Below are positions 17,227 to 26,852 of a stretch of DNA of 64,000 nt, one piece after another. The first letter of the stretch is position 1. Each line of letters opens with the position of its first letter. The translations under genes and the position numbers were made by a program. Under the pieces are notes generated by a model, which was given only the letters and a program-made list of their open reading frames with translations, did no database searches and had not been told where the DNA came from. The stretch comes from Amarolinea aalborgensis (GTDB lineage Bacteria; Chloroflexota; Anaerolineae; SSC4; Amarolineaceae), in NCBI RefSeq assembly GCF_900491745.1, contig NZ_UETR01000005.1, forward strand, positions 325,282 through 389,281, read 5' to 3'.

Positions 17227-18708
17227 GTGGTTGGCTCTGGCCCAAACTTGACTGATCCGTTGATGCAACCGAAAACTGCGGCGCTCGACTGGTTGACACG
17301 GCTGTGGCGCCTGGCGGGCGCGCGGCGTACGTTCCTCATTTTGGTCATCCCCTTGATTCTGGGGTTAGCCGCGGCTGTTTTTCTGCCGCAATCGCCCCAG
17401 CCATTGGCCGCGCCTGACACTGCCGCCTACCAACGTTCGCTGCAGCAGCTCGCCGCCGCCTACGGCGCGCTCGGCTCGGTCTGGCTAACGCTCGGCTTTT
17501 TCGCCATCGGCCAGGCGGCTTGGCTGCGCCTCGTCTTGGCTGCGCTCGCCGTCCACAATCTGGTGCGCCTGGCCGATCAATGCCTGCTCTGGATTCATTT
17601 GCGGCGGCCAACCCTGGATTCGCCGCTGCCGCCCAGTGGGCTTGCCGTCAGCGAGGTGCGCGTGCCCACCACAGCCGCCGCTGCCGCCGACCTGATCCTG
17701 ACTGAACTGCGCTCACGCTTTCGTCAAGTCATCAGCGGAGCGGCGCCGCCGGTTGACGGTGGCGAGGATCAACGAATCGCCATTCATGCGACGCGCGGCG
17801 CCTGGGGGGCTGTGGGCAACATCCTGAGCTACCTGGGCCCTGTGTTGATCATCCTGGCGTTGTTCATCAGCGAACAGGCCGGCTGGAGCGAAGACCATAT
17901 CCAACTGGCGCCCGGCGAAACCTGGCAGAGTCGGTTTCATCCTGGCTTCAGCCTGACCGCAGGCGACATCGGCAGCGCGTCCCAGATTACCGTCAGTCTC
18001 GGCGCACAAACGGCCGTGGTCAGCATCGGGCCGCGAGCCGCAGCCGCGCCGGGCGGGGCGCGCCTCATCCCCGCGGGCAGCGGCCCTGCCCTGCAGGTCA
18101 GCGTGAATGACAGCAACGGGCGTGCGCTCACCCTCCGCCCCCTGACCGGCGGCAGCCAGTCTGTCCAGCAATCCGTGTTGTTCGATCGGCCTCAGATTGA
18201 GCAGAGCCTGGCGCTGCCCTTACGCAGCCAGGTCTTGCGCGTGGTCTACTACCCCAACCTGCCTGAACAAGGCTACACAGGGCCAGTCTTCCTGGCCCAG
18301 GCGTTTGCGTTAGGCGAGGACGCGCCCATTTTCAGCGCATTTTTGGAAGAGAATGGACAAACCACCGTCAACGATCCTGCCACACAGGACGCCTTCCATT
18401 TGAAGGGCGTACGCTTCGTTCAACTCGATGCCGTATTCGATCCAGGACTGCCGTTTGCCCTGGCCGGCGGGCTGCTGACGCTGTGCGGGCTGCTGATGGC
18501 CCAGGCGAAGTCGCCCACACGCGCCTGGGCCTGGCTCGTTGGCCGTGCGGACGAGACGATCGTCACCCTCGCCTTGCTGGGCAGCGGCCCGTGGACACGC
18601 GCCGAGTTGGCCGCCCTCCAGGATGCACTGGCCGGGATGACGGCCGAGCGCGGCCAGCCAACTTCAGACCTGGCCCAGGATGCGGGCGCTGTGAGCGCAG
18701 GCGCATGA
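17227..18708 (+). CDS. ResB-like cytochrome c biogenesis protein
   Basis: 493 aa with four membrane segments: two close to the N-terminus, one around residue 205 (LSYLGPVLIILALFI), and one near residue 410 after the DPGLPFALAGGLLTLCGLLM motif. A large extracytoplasmic beta-rich domain lies between the last two. This is the ResB/Ccs1 layout; ResB works with CcsA to attach haem to apocytochromes c. The histidine usually found in the third segment (H-x-G) is Tyr here (SYLG), so haem handling is uncertain. The GTG start has GGAG five bases upstream. It overlaps the next gene as ATGA. Confidence 0.75.
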   Translation: MVGSGPNLTDPLMQPKTAALDWLTRLWRLAGARRTFLILVIPLILGLAAAVFLPQSPQPLAAPDTAAYQRSLQQLAAAYGALGSVWLTLGFFAIGQAAWLRLVLAALAVHNLVRLADQCLLWIHLRRPTLDSPLPPSGLAVSEVRVPTTAAAAADLILTELRSRFRQVISGAAPPVDGGEDQRIAIHATRGAWGAVGNILSYLGPVLIILALFISEQAGWSEDHIQLAPGETWQSRFHPGFSLTAGDIGSASQITVSLGAQTAVVSIGPRAAAAPGGARLIPAGSGPALQVSVNDSNGRALTLRPLTGGSQSVQQSVLFDRPQIEQSLALPLRSQVLRVVYYPNLPEQGYTGPVFLAQAFALGEDAPIFSAFLEENGQTTVNDPATQDAFHLKGVRFVQLDAVFDPGLPFALAGGLLTLCGLLMAQAKSPTRAWAWLVGRADETIVTLALLGSGPWTRAELAALQDALAGMTAERGQPTSDLAQDAGAVSAGA

Positions 18709-19115
18709 GCGCGTTCATGACCCTCGTTCAATGGGCGGTCTGGGCGATGGTGGCCGCAGCGACGCTCGTTGGAATCCTCAGCCAACTGCTCGAGCTGTTA
18801 GCCATACGCCGCCCCTTCGGTGAAGGCTTATCTGGGCCGGCACGGCGCGCCTGGCGTCTGAGCGGCATCAGCCTGCTTGGCTTGACCGCCGCCTTGGCGC
18901 TCAACTTCTGGCTGCAGGCGCAGCGCACAGGCCATTATTGGCCGCAAGAGCCGTTCGCCGCCTGGGCGGTGATCCTGTGGCTGCTCATCCTGGGCTACCG
19001 CCGCAGCCGCTTCCAGCTGGCGCTAACCCGTTGGCAGCTTTCGCTGTTGAGCCTGACTGCGCTGATCGCGTCTCTGGTCGAAGCCGGGCTGCTCATCAGC
19101 GCGCTGCCCCACTGA
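18705..19115 (+). CDS. Four-helix membrane protein, possible reduced CcsA-like partner of ResB
   Basis: 136 aa with four hydrophobic segments. The stretch GHYWPQEPFAAWAVILWLL before the third segment resembles the tryptophan-rich haem-binding WWD motif of CcsA (WGWDPKE...W), but the central W-D-P is lost. Intact CcsA proteins are about twice this length with eight helices. The four-base overlap with the resB-like gene implies coupled translation. Either a degenerate cytochrome c maturation partner or an unrelated small membrane protein. Confidence 0.45.
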   Translation: MSAFMTLVQWAVWAMVAAATLVGILSQLLELLAIRRPFGEGLSGPARRAWRLSGISLLGLTAALALNFWLQAQRTGHYWPQEPFAAWAVILWLLILGYRRSRFQLALTRWQLSLLSLTALIASLVEAGLLISALPH

Positions 19116-19133
19116 GGAAAACACGCCGGTCCC

Positions 19134-21566
19134 ATGCCATTCACACTCTCATCGTTGGCCTCACCAAATCCGCCCACTCCTACCATGCAGGAAGGAGGCC
19201 GCCTGCTGCCCCGGCCAGCGCTGTCAGCGGCTGCGCGACAGCGGCCGACGCTGTGGCTGCTGGCGCTGCTCGTCAGCCTGCCTGCGTGCGTGCCGCTCCT
19301 GCAGCCTGGCTTCTTTGCCTCGGATGATGGCCTCTTTCACCTCTACCGCGTGGCTGCGTTGGCCGATGCGCTCCGCCAGGGCGTGATCTACCCGCGCTGG
19401 TTTCCCGACTTCGGTTTCGGTTATGGCCAGCCGGTGCTGCATTTCTACAGCCCGTTGAGCTATTACCTGGCCGTGCCTTTCCTACCCTTTGGCCCCATCG
19501 CCGCCGTCAAGATCGTGGTCGCGCTTGGCTTCGTCCTACCTGCCCTGGCAATGGCCGCCCTCGCGCGGCGCGTGTGGGGCGCGACCGGCGCCGTACTGGC
19601 GGCGGCCGTTTACACGTATTTTCCGTATCATCTAGCCGATGGCCTCCTGCGCGGGGCCTTAGCTGAACATGTCGCGTTTCTGTGGCCGCCGCTCATTTTC
19701 TTGAGCCTGCTGCCGACTGAACATGCCGCGTCCGCGCCCCAACGCCAGGCCTGGCGTTGGACGCTCCATGCCCTGACTTGGAGCGGTTTGATTCTGACCC
19801 ATCATCTGACTGCGCTGATGCTGGCGCCCGTCTGGGCGATCGCCGTCATTTTCCTCAGTGGGCCGTCGCATCGTGGGCGCCAGGTCCTCAACGCCGGACT
19901 GGCCTTTGTCGTGGCCCTCGGCCTCACCGCCTTCTACTGGCTGCCGGTCATCGCCGAAGCCAGCGCGGTCAAGCTGGGCGCTGATCCCATCTCCACCGGC
20001 TACCGCCAGCATCTCCTGCCGCTGGGCAACCTGGTTAGCCGTTCACTTACTTATGTCTACCGGCTGGCAGCCGGCCAGCCACTGCAGCACCGCCTCAGCC
20101 TGCTGATGGCGCTGCTCCTGCTGCTGACCGTGGCCGCGGGCTTCGGCGAGCTCAGTCGAGCCGCCAGCAGCCGCGCCCTATTGGCCCTCTGGCGCCCCGC
20201 CGCACCAGCCGCTTCATCCCCGGCGCCTTCTCGCGCCCGCCTCTTCATTTTTGCGGTTGTCGCCTGCCTGCTGTCTGTCGCCCTGTTGACCACACCAGCG
20301 CTGCCGTTCTGGCAACTGGCGGAGCCGCTCCTGGCCCGCCTGCAATACCCCTGGCGTTGGCTGAGCCTGACCGCGTTCGCCAGCGCGCTGGTAATCGGCG
20401 CCCTGCCTGGGCTGATCACGCGCCGGCCGCGCGCGCAGGTCGCGGTCTTGTTGCCGGTCCTGGCGCTGCTTCTCTTCAGCGGCCTCGCGGTGCTGCCCTA
20501 CACCGCGCTGCCGCGCGGGCCAGCCGACGTAACGCCGGAGCAGATGTGGGCCGAGGATGCCGCCAACGGCCAGGTCGGCGCAACCTGGACGGCCGAATTT
20601 CTGCCGGTGGCGGTGACCGAACAGCGCTGGGCGCTGGGGCGTGCACCCACGCAGCCGCAGGCTGGCCCGGCGCCCGCGGCCATCCCTGACATCGTCTTGC
20701 TGCCACGCGGCCCCCTGGCGTACCGCCTGCTGCTGGACAGCCCGCAGGCGCAGACGATCCGCCTGCACGCCTTCTATTTTCCTGGCTGGCAGGTGCGTGT
20801 GGACGGCCAACGCGTGCTGACCGGCGCCAGCGGCGACCTGGGGCTGGTCACGGCGCAGATTCCCGCGGGCCGCCATGTTGTGGAAATGATCTTCGAAGCC
20901 ACCCTGCCGCGCCAGGTGGCCGGCGTGCTGACTGTCTTGACCTGGTGGGGCGGGTTGCTCTGGCTGCTGGTGGGCGGCGACTTCGGCGAGCCTTCGGCGC
21001 GAGCGCTCAGTCGAACGCTCAGTCGAGCCGCGTGGCCTTTGCGGCGGCGCAGTCTGCTGATTGCCACAATCCTCGTCCTCTTGCCTGGCCTGCTGTGGCT
21101 GAGCAGCGCGCTGACCGCCCGCTGGCAGCCGCAGCGTCTATCCAGCCGCGTGGGCGATCAAGCCCTCCTTATCGGCGCCGATCTGCCGGCCAACGCCCGG
21201 CCTGGCGAGCGGGTGGCCGTCACGCTCTACTGGTTCAACCTGCATGACACTGATCAAAACTACCAGGTGTTTGTCCATTTGAGTGACGCAAGCGGTGCGG
21301 TGCGCGCCCAGCACGACGGCGAGCCGGTCGGCGGCTTCACCCCCACGACGCGCTGGCAGCCCAATGAATTGATCCTTGATCGCCATCTCATCACGCTGCC
21401 AGCCGACCTAACGCCCGGCGCTCACGAGCTGCGCGCCGGGATGTACCGGTTGCAACCGCTGCGCAATCTGCCGGTGACGCCTGGCGACTCGACTGAGCTC
21501 GCCGAAGTCCGCGGCTTGCTGCCCACAGATCAAGATGTCTCCCTGGGCCGGCTGACGGTGCGCTGA
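19134..21566 (+). CDS. Large GT-C-type membrane protein (PTPS-related family) with C-terminal beta-sandwich module
   Basis: 810 aa with about ten or more membrane segments. After the first helix comes FASDDGLFHLYRVAAL, then YPRWFPDFGFGYGQP and HFYSPLSYYLA, characteristic of the 6-pyruvoyl-tetrahydropterin-synthase-related membrane family, which has a GT-C glycosyltransferase layout. The acidic pair in the first outer loop suits sugar transfer from a lipid-linked donor outside the membrane. Residues from about 680 form a beta-sandwich ending TPGAHELRAGMYRL, shared with neighbours at 21566 and 30088. Three copies of a dispersed palindromic repeat lie inside the gene. An ATG at 19176 is an alternative start. 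Confidence 0.7.
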   Translation: MPFTLSSLASPNPPTPTMQEGGRLLPRPALSAAARQRPTLWLLALLVSLPACVPLLQPGFFASDDGLFHLYRVAALADALRQGVIYPRWFPDFGFGYGQPVLHFYSPLSYYLAVPFLPFGPIAAVKIVVALGFVLPALAMAALARRVWGATGAVLAAAVYTYFPYHLADGLLRGALAEHVAFLWPPLIFLSLLPTEHAASAPQRQAWRWTLHALTWSGLILTHHLTALMLAPVWAIAVIFLSGPSHRGRQVLNAGLAFVVALGLTAFYWLPVIAEASAVKLGADPISTGYRQHLLPLGNLVSRSLTYVYRLAAGQPLQHRLSLLMALLLLLTVAAGFGELSRAASSRALLALWRPAAPAASSPAPSRARLFIFAVVACLLSVALLTTPALPFWQLAEPLLARLQYPWRWLSLTAFASALVIGALPGLITRRPRAQVAVLLPVLALLLFSGLAVLPYTALPRGPADVTPEQMWAEDAANGQVGATWTAEFLPVAVTEQRWALGRAPTQPQAGPAPAAIPDIVLLPRGPLAYRLLLDSPQAQTIRLHAFYFPGWQVRVDGQRVLTGASGDLGLVTAQIPAGRHVVEMIFEATLPRQVAGVLTVLTWWGGLLWLLVGGDFGEPSARALSRTLSRAAWPLRRRSLLIATILVLLPGLLWLSSALTARWQPQRLSSRVGDQALLIGADLPANARPGERVAVTLYWFNLHDTDQNYQVFVHLSDASGAVRAQHDGEPVGGFTPTTRWQPNELILDRHLITLPADLTPGAHELRAGMYRLQPLRNLPVTPGDSTELAEVRGLLPTDQDVSLGRLTVR
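20141..20162. repeat. Dispersed palindrome-family repeat, copy 1
   Basis: Carries the core CTTCGGCGAGCTCAGTCGAG (20141-20160), inside the GT-C gene and translated as FGELSRA. The same core recurs at 20981-21030 (split), at 21488-21507 (inverted) and at 46918-46962. Confidence 0.75.
20981..21030. repeat. Dispersed palindrome-family repeat, copy 2 (duplicated core)
   Basis: The same core as at 20141, rearranged: CTTCGGCGAG occurs, then CCTTCGGCGCGAG, then GCTCAGTCGA twice. It is in frame and encodes FGEPSARALSRTLSRA. Confidence 0.7.
21488..21507. repeat. Dispersed palindrome-family repeat, copy 3 (inverted)
   Basis: Exact reverse complement of the 20-base core at 20141-20160, in frame near the 3' end of the same gene and encoding STELAEV. 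Confidence 0.75.
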
Positions 21567-23812
21567 TGCCAATCACTCAGCACCGCTCACGGTGGCGCTC
21601 ACCGCTCTTGCTTCTACTCGCTGCGCACCTGGCGCTGGCGACGCTCTTCAGTCTCAGCGCGCCGCTGGGGGAAGCGCCGGACGAGGCCGACCATTATGCG
21701 TACGTGGTCTACATCGGCACGCACGGCAGCCTCCCCGTGGGGCCGGCGGTGACGCAGGGCAAGCATCCCCCGCTTTACCACGGGCTGGGCGCGCTGCTAA
21801 CCGCGTGGACAGGTCTCGATTTCAATTTCTTACGCGCCAACCCGGACGCTCAGCATGGCCCAGATGCGATCTACCCGAACCATTTCATCCACACCCGGCT
21901 GGAGGACTTTCCCTGGCGCGGCGGCGCGCTCGCCATGCACCTCCTGCGCCTCTTTTCCGTGCTGCTCAGCACCGTCACCGTATGGGGCATTTACGCCCTG
22001 GCTCGTGCCGCTGCCCCGGCGCGAGCGGGGCTGGCGCTGGCCGCGGCCGGCTTTGCCGGTTTCTTACCCGGATTCCTCTTCAGCAGCGGCGCGGTGAGCA
22101 ACGACAACCTGGCGGCGGCCCTGGGTACGCTCATCCTGCTGCTGGCGCTGCGCATCTACCGCGGGGGCTGGACGAACCGCCGCGGGCTGACGCTGGGCGT
22201 CCTGCTTGGCCTCGGCCTGCTGAGCAAGGTCAGCGTCCTGGCGCTGTGGCCGGTGGCCGCGCTGGCCGTTTTCATGGCGCAGTCGGCGCCGCGTGGTGGG
22301 GAGTCGGCAGCCGCGCGCGCATGGTCATGGCAGGCCAGGACCGGCGCGACCCTGCTCAGCCTGGCGCCGGCCGGCGTCATCGCCGCGCCCTGGCTGCTGC
22401 GCAACTGGATCCTGTACCATGATCTGCTGGGCTGGCCGCTGGTGCGCGCCACGGTGGATGTGCGCCAGGGGTCGGTGGACTTCTCCGTGCTCGTTTGGCT
22501 GGCAAACGGCCTTTTCAAGACCTTCTGGGGTAAATTTGGCGCGGCCGGGCAGATCGAGTACCCCGCGTGGCTGTACATGGCGCTGCTGCTGCTCAGCCTG
22601 GCCGCCCTGGCCGGACTGCTGTTGAAGGCAGCATTACTCAACCGTGTCCCCGTTCTCCTACTGGCGCTCAGCGTGGCCTTGTCGCTCCTCACGCTGGTGC
22701 AGTACACGGGCCTTGCCCTGGGCACCGACCAGGCGCGGCTGCTGTGGCCCGTGATCGGCCCGCTCGCGATTGGCTTCGTGGCCGGGCTGCAAGAGCTGGC
22801 GCGCCGCCTGGGGTCCACGCCGCGGGCCGCGTGGGCGCTCCTACCCGCGGCCACCCTGCTGCTCGCCTTGACCGCGGCCCTGGGCTTTGTGCGTCCAGCC
22901 TACGGCCGGCCGCCGCTGGCCGCGGCGCGCCCGGACGCCGCGCCGATCCTCTTCGGCGAGGAACTGGCGCTGCTCGACGCCCAGGTGGATGCCACGCGCC
23001 ACGCGCCTGGGCAGCCCGTCACGGTCACACTGACCTGGCAGGCTGTCCAGCGGCCAACGCAGGACTGGCGCGTCACCGTGGCCCTGCGTCACCCGGATGA
23101 CGGCGCGCTGCTGGCCGATCACACCAACGCGCCGACCCACGGCCGCTGGCCGACCGACCGCTGGCGCGCGGGCGATACTCTCCAGGAAGTCATCACCCTC
23201 AACCCGCCGGCCGACGGCGTGCGCCCCAGCCGTTATGACGTGACGGTGCAGGTGCGCGCATTTGGCGCGGGCGACGACGCCTGGCTGCCGGTGCGCGGCG
23301 CAGCGCAGCGCGGCGTGCAGGCGCGCCTGCAGCCGGGCGTACCCATCGCCCCATCTGACCTGGCCGCGCCCATTGACCCGGCCGCAACCGCCGGGCTGGC
23401 GCTCAACGCAGCGGCCGCCTTCGACCGGGGCATGACCCTGACCGCGGCCGGCCTGCCCTCTCAGATCACGCCCGGCCGACCGCTGACCGTCACCCTGGCC
23501 TGGGTTGCCAACGCACCGCCGCTGCTCAATCTGACCGCGTTCGTTCACCTCCTCGCCGCGGATGGCGCCATCCTGGCGCAGGACGACCATCAGCCGACCG
23601 GCGGCCAGTACCCGACATCCCTGTGGCGGCCGGGCGAAGGCAGCCTGGAAGTCTACACACTGACCGTACCACCCAATGCGCCGGCCGGGCCAGTCACCCT
23701 CATTGCCGGGTTATACCATGCGCCCACAGGGCAGCGCCTGTTCGTCCTGAATCAAGCCGGGCAGCCGGCGGGCGATCATGTCGTACTGGCAACGCTGGCG
23801 GTTGGGCCATGA
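21566..23812 (+). CDS. GT-C glycosyltransferase-like membrane protein (ArnT/DUF2142-like) with two C-terminal beta-sandwich modules
   Basis: 748 aa. The first outer loop holds GEAPDEADHYAYVVY and then GKHPPLYHGLGAL, the acidic and His/Pro motifs of ArnT/PMT-type GT-C enzymes that move sugars from polyprenyl-phosphate donors. About ten membrane segments end near residue 445. Two beta-sandwich modules follow; the second has VTLAWVANAPPLLNLTAFVH and PTSLWRPGEGSLEVY, matching the modules in the 19134 and 30088 genes. The start overlaps the upstream stop by one base (TGATG), so the two are translated together. Substrate unknown. Confidence 0.75.
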   Translation: MPITQHRSRWRSPLLLLLAAHLALATLFSLSAPLGEAPDEADHYAYVVYIGTHGSLPVGPAVTQGKHPPLYHGLGALLTAWTGLDFNFLRANPDAQHGPDAIYPNHFIHTRLEDFPWRGGALAMHLLRLFSVLLSTVTVWGIYALARAAAPARAGLALAAAGFAGFLPGFLFSSGAVSNDNLAAALGTLILLLALRIYRGGWTNRRGLTLGVLLGLGLLSKVSVLALWPVAALAVFMAQSAPRGGESAAARAWSWQARTGATLLSLAPAGVIAAPWLLRNWILYHDLLGWPLVRATVDVRQGSVDFSVLVWLANGLFKTFWGKFGAAGQIEYPAWLYMALLLLSLAALAGLLLKAALLNRVPVLLLALSVALSLLTLVQYTGLALGTDQARLLWPVIGPLAIGFVAGLQELARRLGSTPRAAWALLPAATLLLALTAALGFVRPAYGRPPLAAARPDAAPILFGEELALLDAQVDATRHAPGQPVTVTLTWQAVQRPTQDWRVTVALRHPDDGALLADHTNAPTHGRWPTDRWRAGDTLQEVITLNPPADGVRPSRYDVTVQVRAFGAGDDAWLPVRGAAQRGVQARLQPGVPIAPSDLAAPIDPAATAGLALNAAAAFDRGMTLTAAGLPSQITPGRPLTVTLAWVANAPPLLNLTAFVHLLAADGAILAQDDHQPTGGQYPTSLWRPGEGSLEVYTLTVPPNAPAGPVTLIAGLYHAPTGQRLFVLNQAGQPAGDHVVLATLAVGP

Positions 23813-23856
23813 GTTGTTTCGATTGGGCATACGGTTGGGCGCGGGTAGAATCGTGT

Positions 23857-26514
23857 TCACCTCCTGGCGTACGGAATGAAGCCGTGATTGGGCAAGGGGG
23901 TATAGCGTACGAATTCGCCGTACGTACCGACGGCCCACGCCGCGCCGCCAGCCGCAGCTACCGAGAACAACTGCTTGTTGACAATACTGGGCAGCGGATC
24001 CCAGGTACGCCCATTCCAGTAGAGGATCGTGCCAGGGCCTCGATAGCCGCCGACGGCCCAACCTTCGTTCGCTGACATCATCACGATCGCATTGAGATTG
24101 TTGAACGTTGAACTGTTTACGATCTCCCATGCTCCGCCAGCCCAGTGCAAAATGGTGCCATAGTTGCCAACGATCCACACGTTGGTAGCCGAGAGTGCAG
24201 CCACCCCCTTGAGGTGCTGGCGGGTTGGAACTGCGACGTAATGCCATGAATTCCCATACCAGTGATACACCGTGCCTTCATCGCCGACAACCCATCCGTC
24301 ATCGGCTGACAACATATCTACGGAGTTCAAGGCAGAATCGGAAATGCGTGATAGGGCTGTCCACGCGTTGCCGTCCCAGTGAAGAACAGTGCCATCGTAG
24401 CCAACGGCCCAGGCATTCGTAGCCGACACAATTGAAACGGAATACAAGGTGGTATTGGTTGGGCTGGACACAGGGAGCCACTTCTGCCCATTCCAACGTA
24501 GGATTGTGCCATCTTCTCCCACAATCCAACCGTCGTTGGCCGACAGCATGTCAATCATGTACAGATCAGGCGAGCCCCAATGCGGGCGATCTAACAGTGT
24601 CCATGTCGCACCATCCCAATGAGCAATCACGCTGTCTTGCGCCACTGCCCAACCATTGGTGGCAGAGAGGAGCTTGACCGACTCGAACGAGATAAGCGGA
24701 AGTTGGTTTGTAGCGACCATTTCCCAGCTGCTTCCATTCCAATGAGCCATGGCGTCTCCCGACACAACAGCCCAACCATCGTCGGGTGCTATGAAATCGA
24801 ACGCGTTGAATTGGTCAATCAAGCCAGGCTTCTCTTGCCATTGGCTTCCATTCCAATGAAATGCTGTGCTGCCCAAGGCCCACCCATCGGTGGGCGATAG
24901 CATACGAATCTTACCTAAATACCCCGTAGACGTAAAGACAATCGTCCACGAATTCCCATTCCAGCGCAGGATTGTGCTTGTGGGATAGCCGCCGACGGCC
25001 CAGCCGAGGGAAGGCGATACCATATCAATATCATAAATGCCGTCTGTGGTGGGACTGGCAACCGATGTCCAGGCACTCCCATTCCAGTGCAGAAGAAGCC
25101 CTCCACTGCCGCCAATCCAGCCATCGGTTGCCGAGGTCATATCCACCGCAGCCAGCCACGCCGTCGTTGGACTGGTCATGGTCTGCCAGGCCGATCCATT
25201 CCAACGCAAGATAATGCCGTTCTCGCCCACGGCCACCCCATCGTTGGAAGCAATCATGTCCACGTCAGAAAGCTCACCTGCAGCCGGGTTTGGCGCTTGG
25301 GTCCACGCTGTCCCATTCCAATGCCAGGTGATCGCATCCATATGCCCGGCAGAGTATTTGGTCCCCACTGCCCAGCCATCGTTCGCCGAAATCATGGCCA
25401 GCGCTTTCATGTTTGCCGTTGTTGGTGTAGATACCGGTGTCCATTCGCCGCCATTCCAACGCATGATCAACCCCGCGTTTCCAATGGCCCACGCATCGTG
25501 CGATGATACCATCTTGACGGCATTCAAAGCGCGTATGGACTCCCCATTGATCCACGTCCACACCTCGCCGTTCCAGCGGAGGATGACGCCAAGCTCGCCG
25601 ACAGCAAAACCATGACTCGCCGATTCCATGTTGATCGCATGGATCCCGGCCGGGTAGGGGTTTGTCTTCGCAGTCCACGTGGTTCCATCCCAATGAAGCA
25701 GTTCACCACCCTGACTGCCTGCCCAGCCGTCATTGGCAGATACCATGAAGATGGACGTCAGGTTGTCCAGTGATCCCGGCAAGGGCGCGCTTTGCCAGGA
25801 TGCCCCGTTCCATCGCAGCATGATGCCTTGATCTCCCACAATCCATCCGTCGTTGGCGGATGCCATCGCGATGTCGTTGAGAGAATTCATCGTTGGACTC
25901 GGCATGACACTCCAAAGCGTTCCATTCCAGCGCAAGATGTCGCCCGCTACCCCTACCGTCCATCCGTCACTCGGCGATGTCAGGACGATCGAGAGCAGGG
26001 TGTTTGTTGTTGGGCCGTTGATTTTTACCCACTGAGCATTGTTCCAGCGCAACATCACGCCATCCTCGCCGACCGCCCATCCCAGCGCAGCGCCAAACAT
26101 CGCAATCGAATACAGCGTCACGCTCGTTGGGCTGCGGACCGAATCCCAACTGTTGCCGTCCCAATGCACAATCGTTCCAGCTTCGCCTACGGCCCATCCG
26201 CTCCTTGCAGATACCATAGTCACAGCGTAAAGTCGCTTCGTGGTTGGGCTGTTAGCCTCCACCCACTGTCCGTTAATCCAGTGGAGGATAGCGCCCAGGT
26301 CGCCAACAGCCCACGCTTCATTTGCCGAAACCATATCAACATCCAGCATGGGGATATGACACGGGTTTGCCTCGGCGGCGCTCCAACAAACCCAGCCGCC
26401 GGGTGGACTTGTCGTTACCGATTCGTCGCTCATGGGGTGCGCCTGCACGCGGCCAGGCGCAAGCATGAGCATGAGCAGTACACACAGGCAGCCAGAAATC
26501 GGGCTCTTTTTCAT
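23857..26514 (-). CDS. Secreted protein of about 21 tandem propeller-like repeats
   Basis: 885 aa with a signal peptide (KKSPISGCLCVLLMLMLAPG, cut near VQAHP). From about residue 58 to the end runs an array of some 21 units of 37-45 residues with the consensus L-x-x-I-x-M-x-S-A-N-D-G-W-A-V-G-x-x-G-x-I-L. Each unit ends WNGxxW plus a Ser-Pro-Thr turn. The pattern resembles BNR/Ycf48-type beta-propeller repeats, though three propellers of seven blades is only a guess. Base composition is visibly less GC-rich than the flanking genes. It is transcribed against its neighbours, with AGAGGTGA before the ATG. Likely an exported surface or matrix protein; no catalytic motif seen. Confidence 0.75.
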   Translation of the reverse strand: MKKSPISGCLCVLLMLMLAPGRVQAHPMSDESVTTSPPGGWVCWSAAEANPCHIPMLDVDMVSANEAWAVGDLGAILHWINGQWVEANSPTTKRLYAVTMVSARSGWAVGEAGTIVHWDGNSWDSVRSPTSVTLYSIAMFGAALGWAVGEDGVMLRWNNAQWVKINGPTTNTLLSIVLTSPSDGWTVGVAGDILRWNGTLWSVMPSPTMNSLNDIAMASANDGWIVGDQGIMLRWNGASWQSAPLPGSLDNLTSIFMVSANDGWAGSQGGELLHWDGTTWTAKTNPYPAGIHAINMESASHGFAVGELGVILRWNGEVWTWINGESIRALNAVKMVSSHDAWAIGNAGLIMRWNGGEWTPVSTPTTANMKALAMISANDGWAVGTKYSAGHMDAITWHWNGTAWTQAPNPAAGELSDVDMIASNDGVAVGENGIILRWNGSAWQTMTSPTTAWLAAVDMTSATDGWIGGSGGLLLHWNGSAWTSVASPTTDGIYDIDMVSPSLGWAVGGYPTSTILRWNGNSWTIVFTSTGYLGKIRMLSPTDGWALGSTAFHWNGSQWQEKPGLIDQFNAFDFIAPDDGWAVVSGDAMAHWNGSSWEMVATNQLPLISFESVKLLSATNGWAVAQDSVIAHWDGATWTLLDRPHWGSPDLYMIDMLSANDGWIVGEDGTILRWNGQKWLPVSSPTNTTLYSVSIVSATNAWAVGYDGTVLHWDGNAWTALSRISDSALNSVDMLSADDGWVVGDEGTVYHWYGNSWHYVAVPTRQHLKGVAALSATNVWIVGNYGTILHWAGGAWEIVNSSTFNNLNAIVMMSANEGWAVGGYRGPGTILYWNGRTWDPLPSIVNKQLFSVAAAGGAAWAVGTYGEFVRYTPLPNHGFIPYARR

Positions 26515-26852
26515 AGGTCACCTCTGAATCTATTCTGTTGTCTACGGGGGAATGACGTCGGCTGTAGCGCAATCGAAAGACGGTTAGGTCGGATTACGGT
26601 GTAGACTGGTACGGTGTGTGGAATTGAGCTGGCATGACGTGGAGTAACCTCCTTCTGGTGGGTTGGAATCAGGTTGACTGACCACAGGAGTGGATAGAAC
26701 AGGCGAGGTTCTTACCATTCAAGGGGTTTGTGGTGATAGCATATCAAAAACCGAGAAACCTGTCAAGAGGCGTGTTTTTGTCTTGTCATTTCTGCTTTGT
26801 CATTCGGTTGCGCCTGTGGTAACATCACCCTATCTCGTTGCGCGAGGCAGCT
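26515..26852. other. Divergent intergenic region between the propeller-repeat gene and the next GT-C gene
   Basis: 338 bases with no coding sequence I can support. It holds the ribosome site of the leftward gene at its left end and the rightward promoter at 26797-26825. The composition is more AT-rich than the surrounding genes. Confidence 0.7.
26797..26825 (+). promoter_or_regulatory. Promoter of the 26853 GT-C gene
   Basis: TTGTCA (26797-26802), 17-base spacer, TAACAT (26820-26825), about 27 bases before the ATG. Confidence 0.6.
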
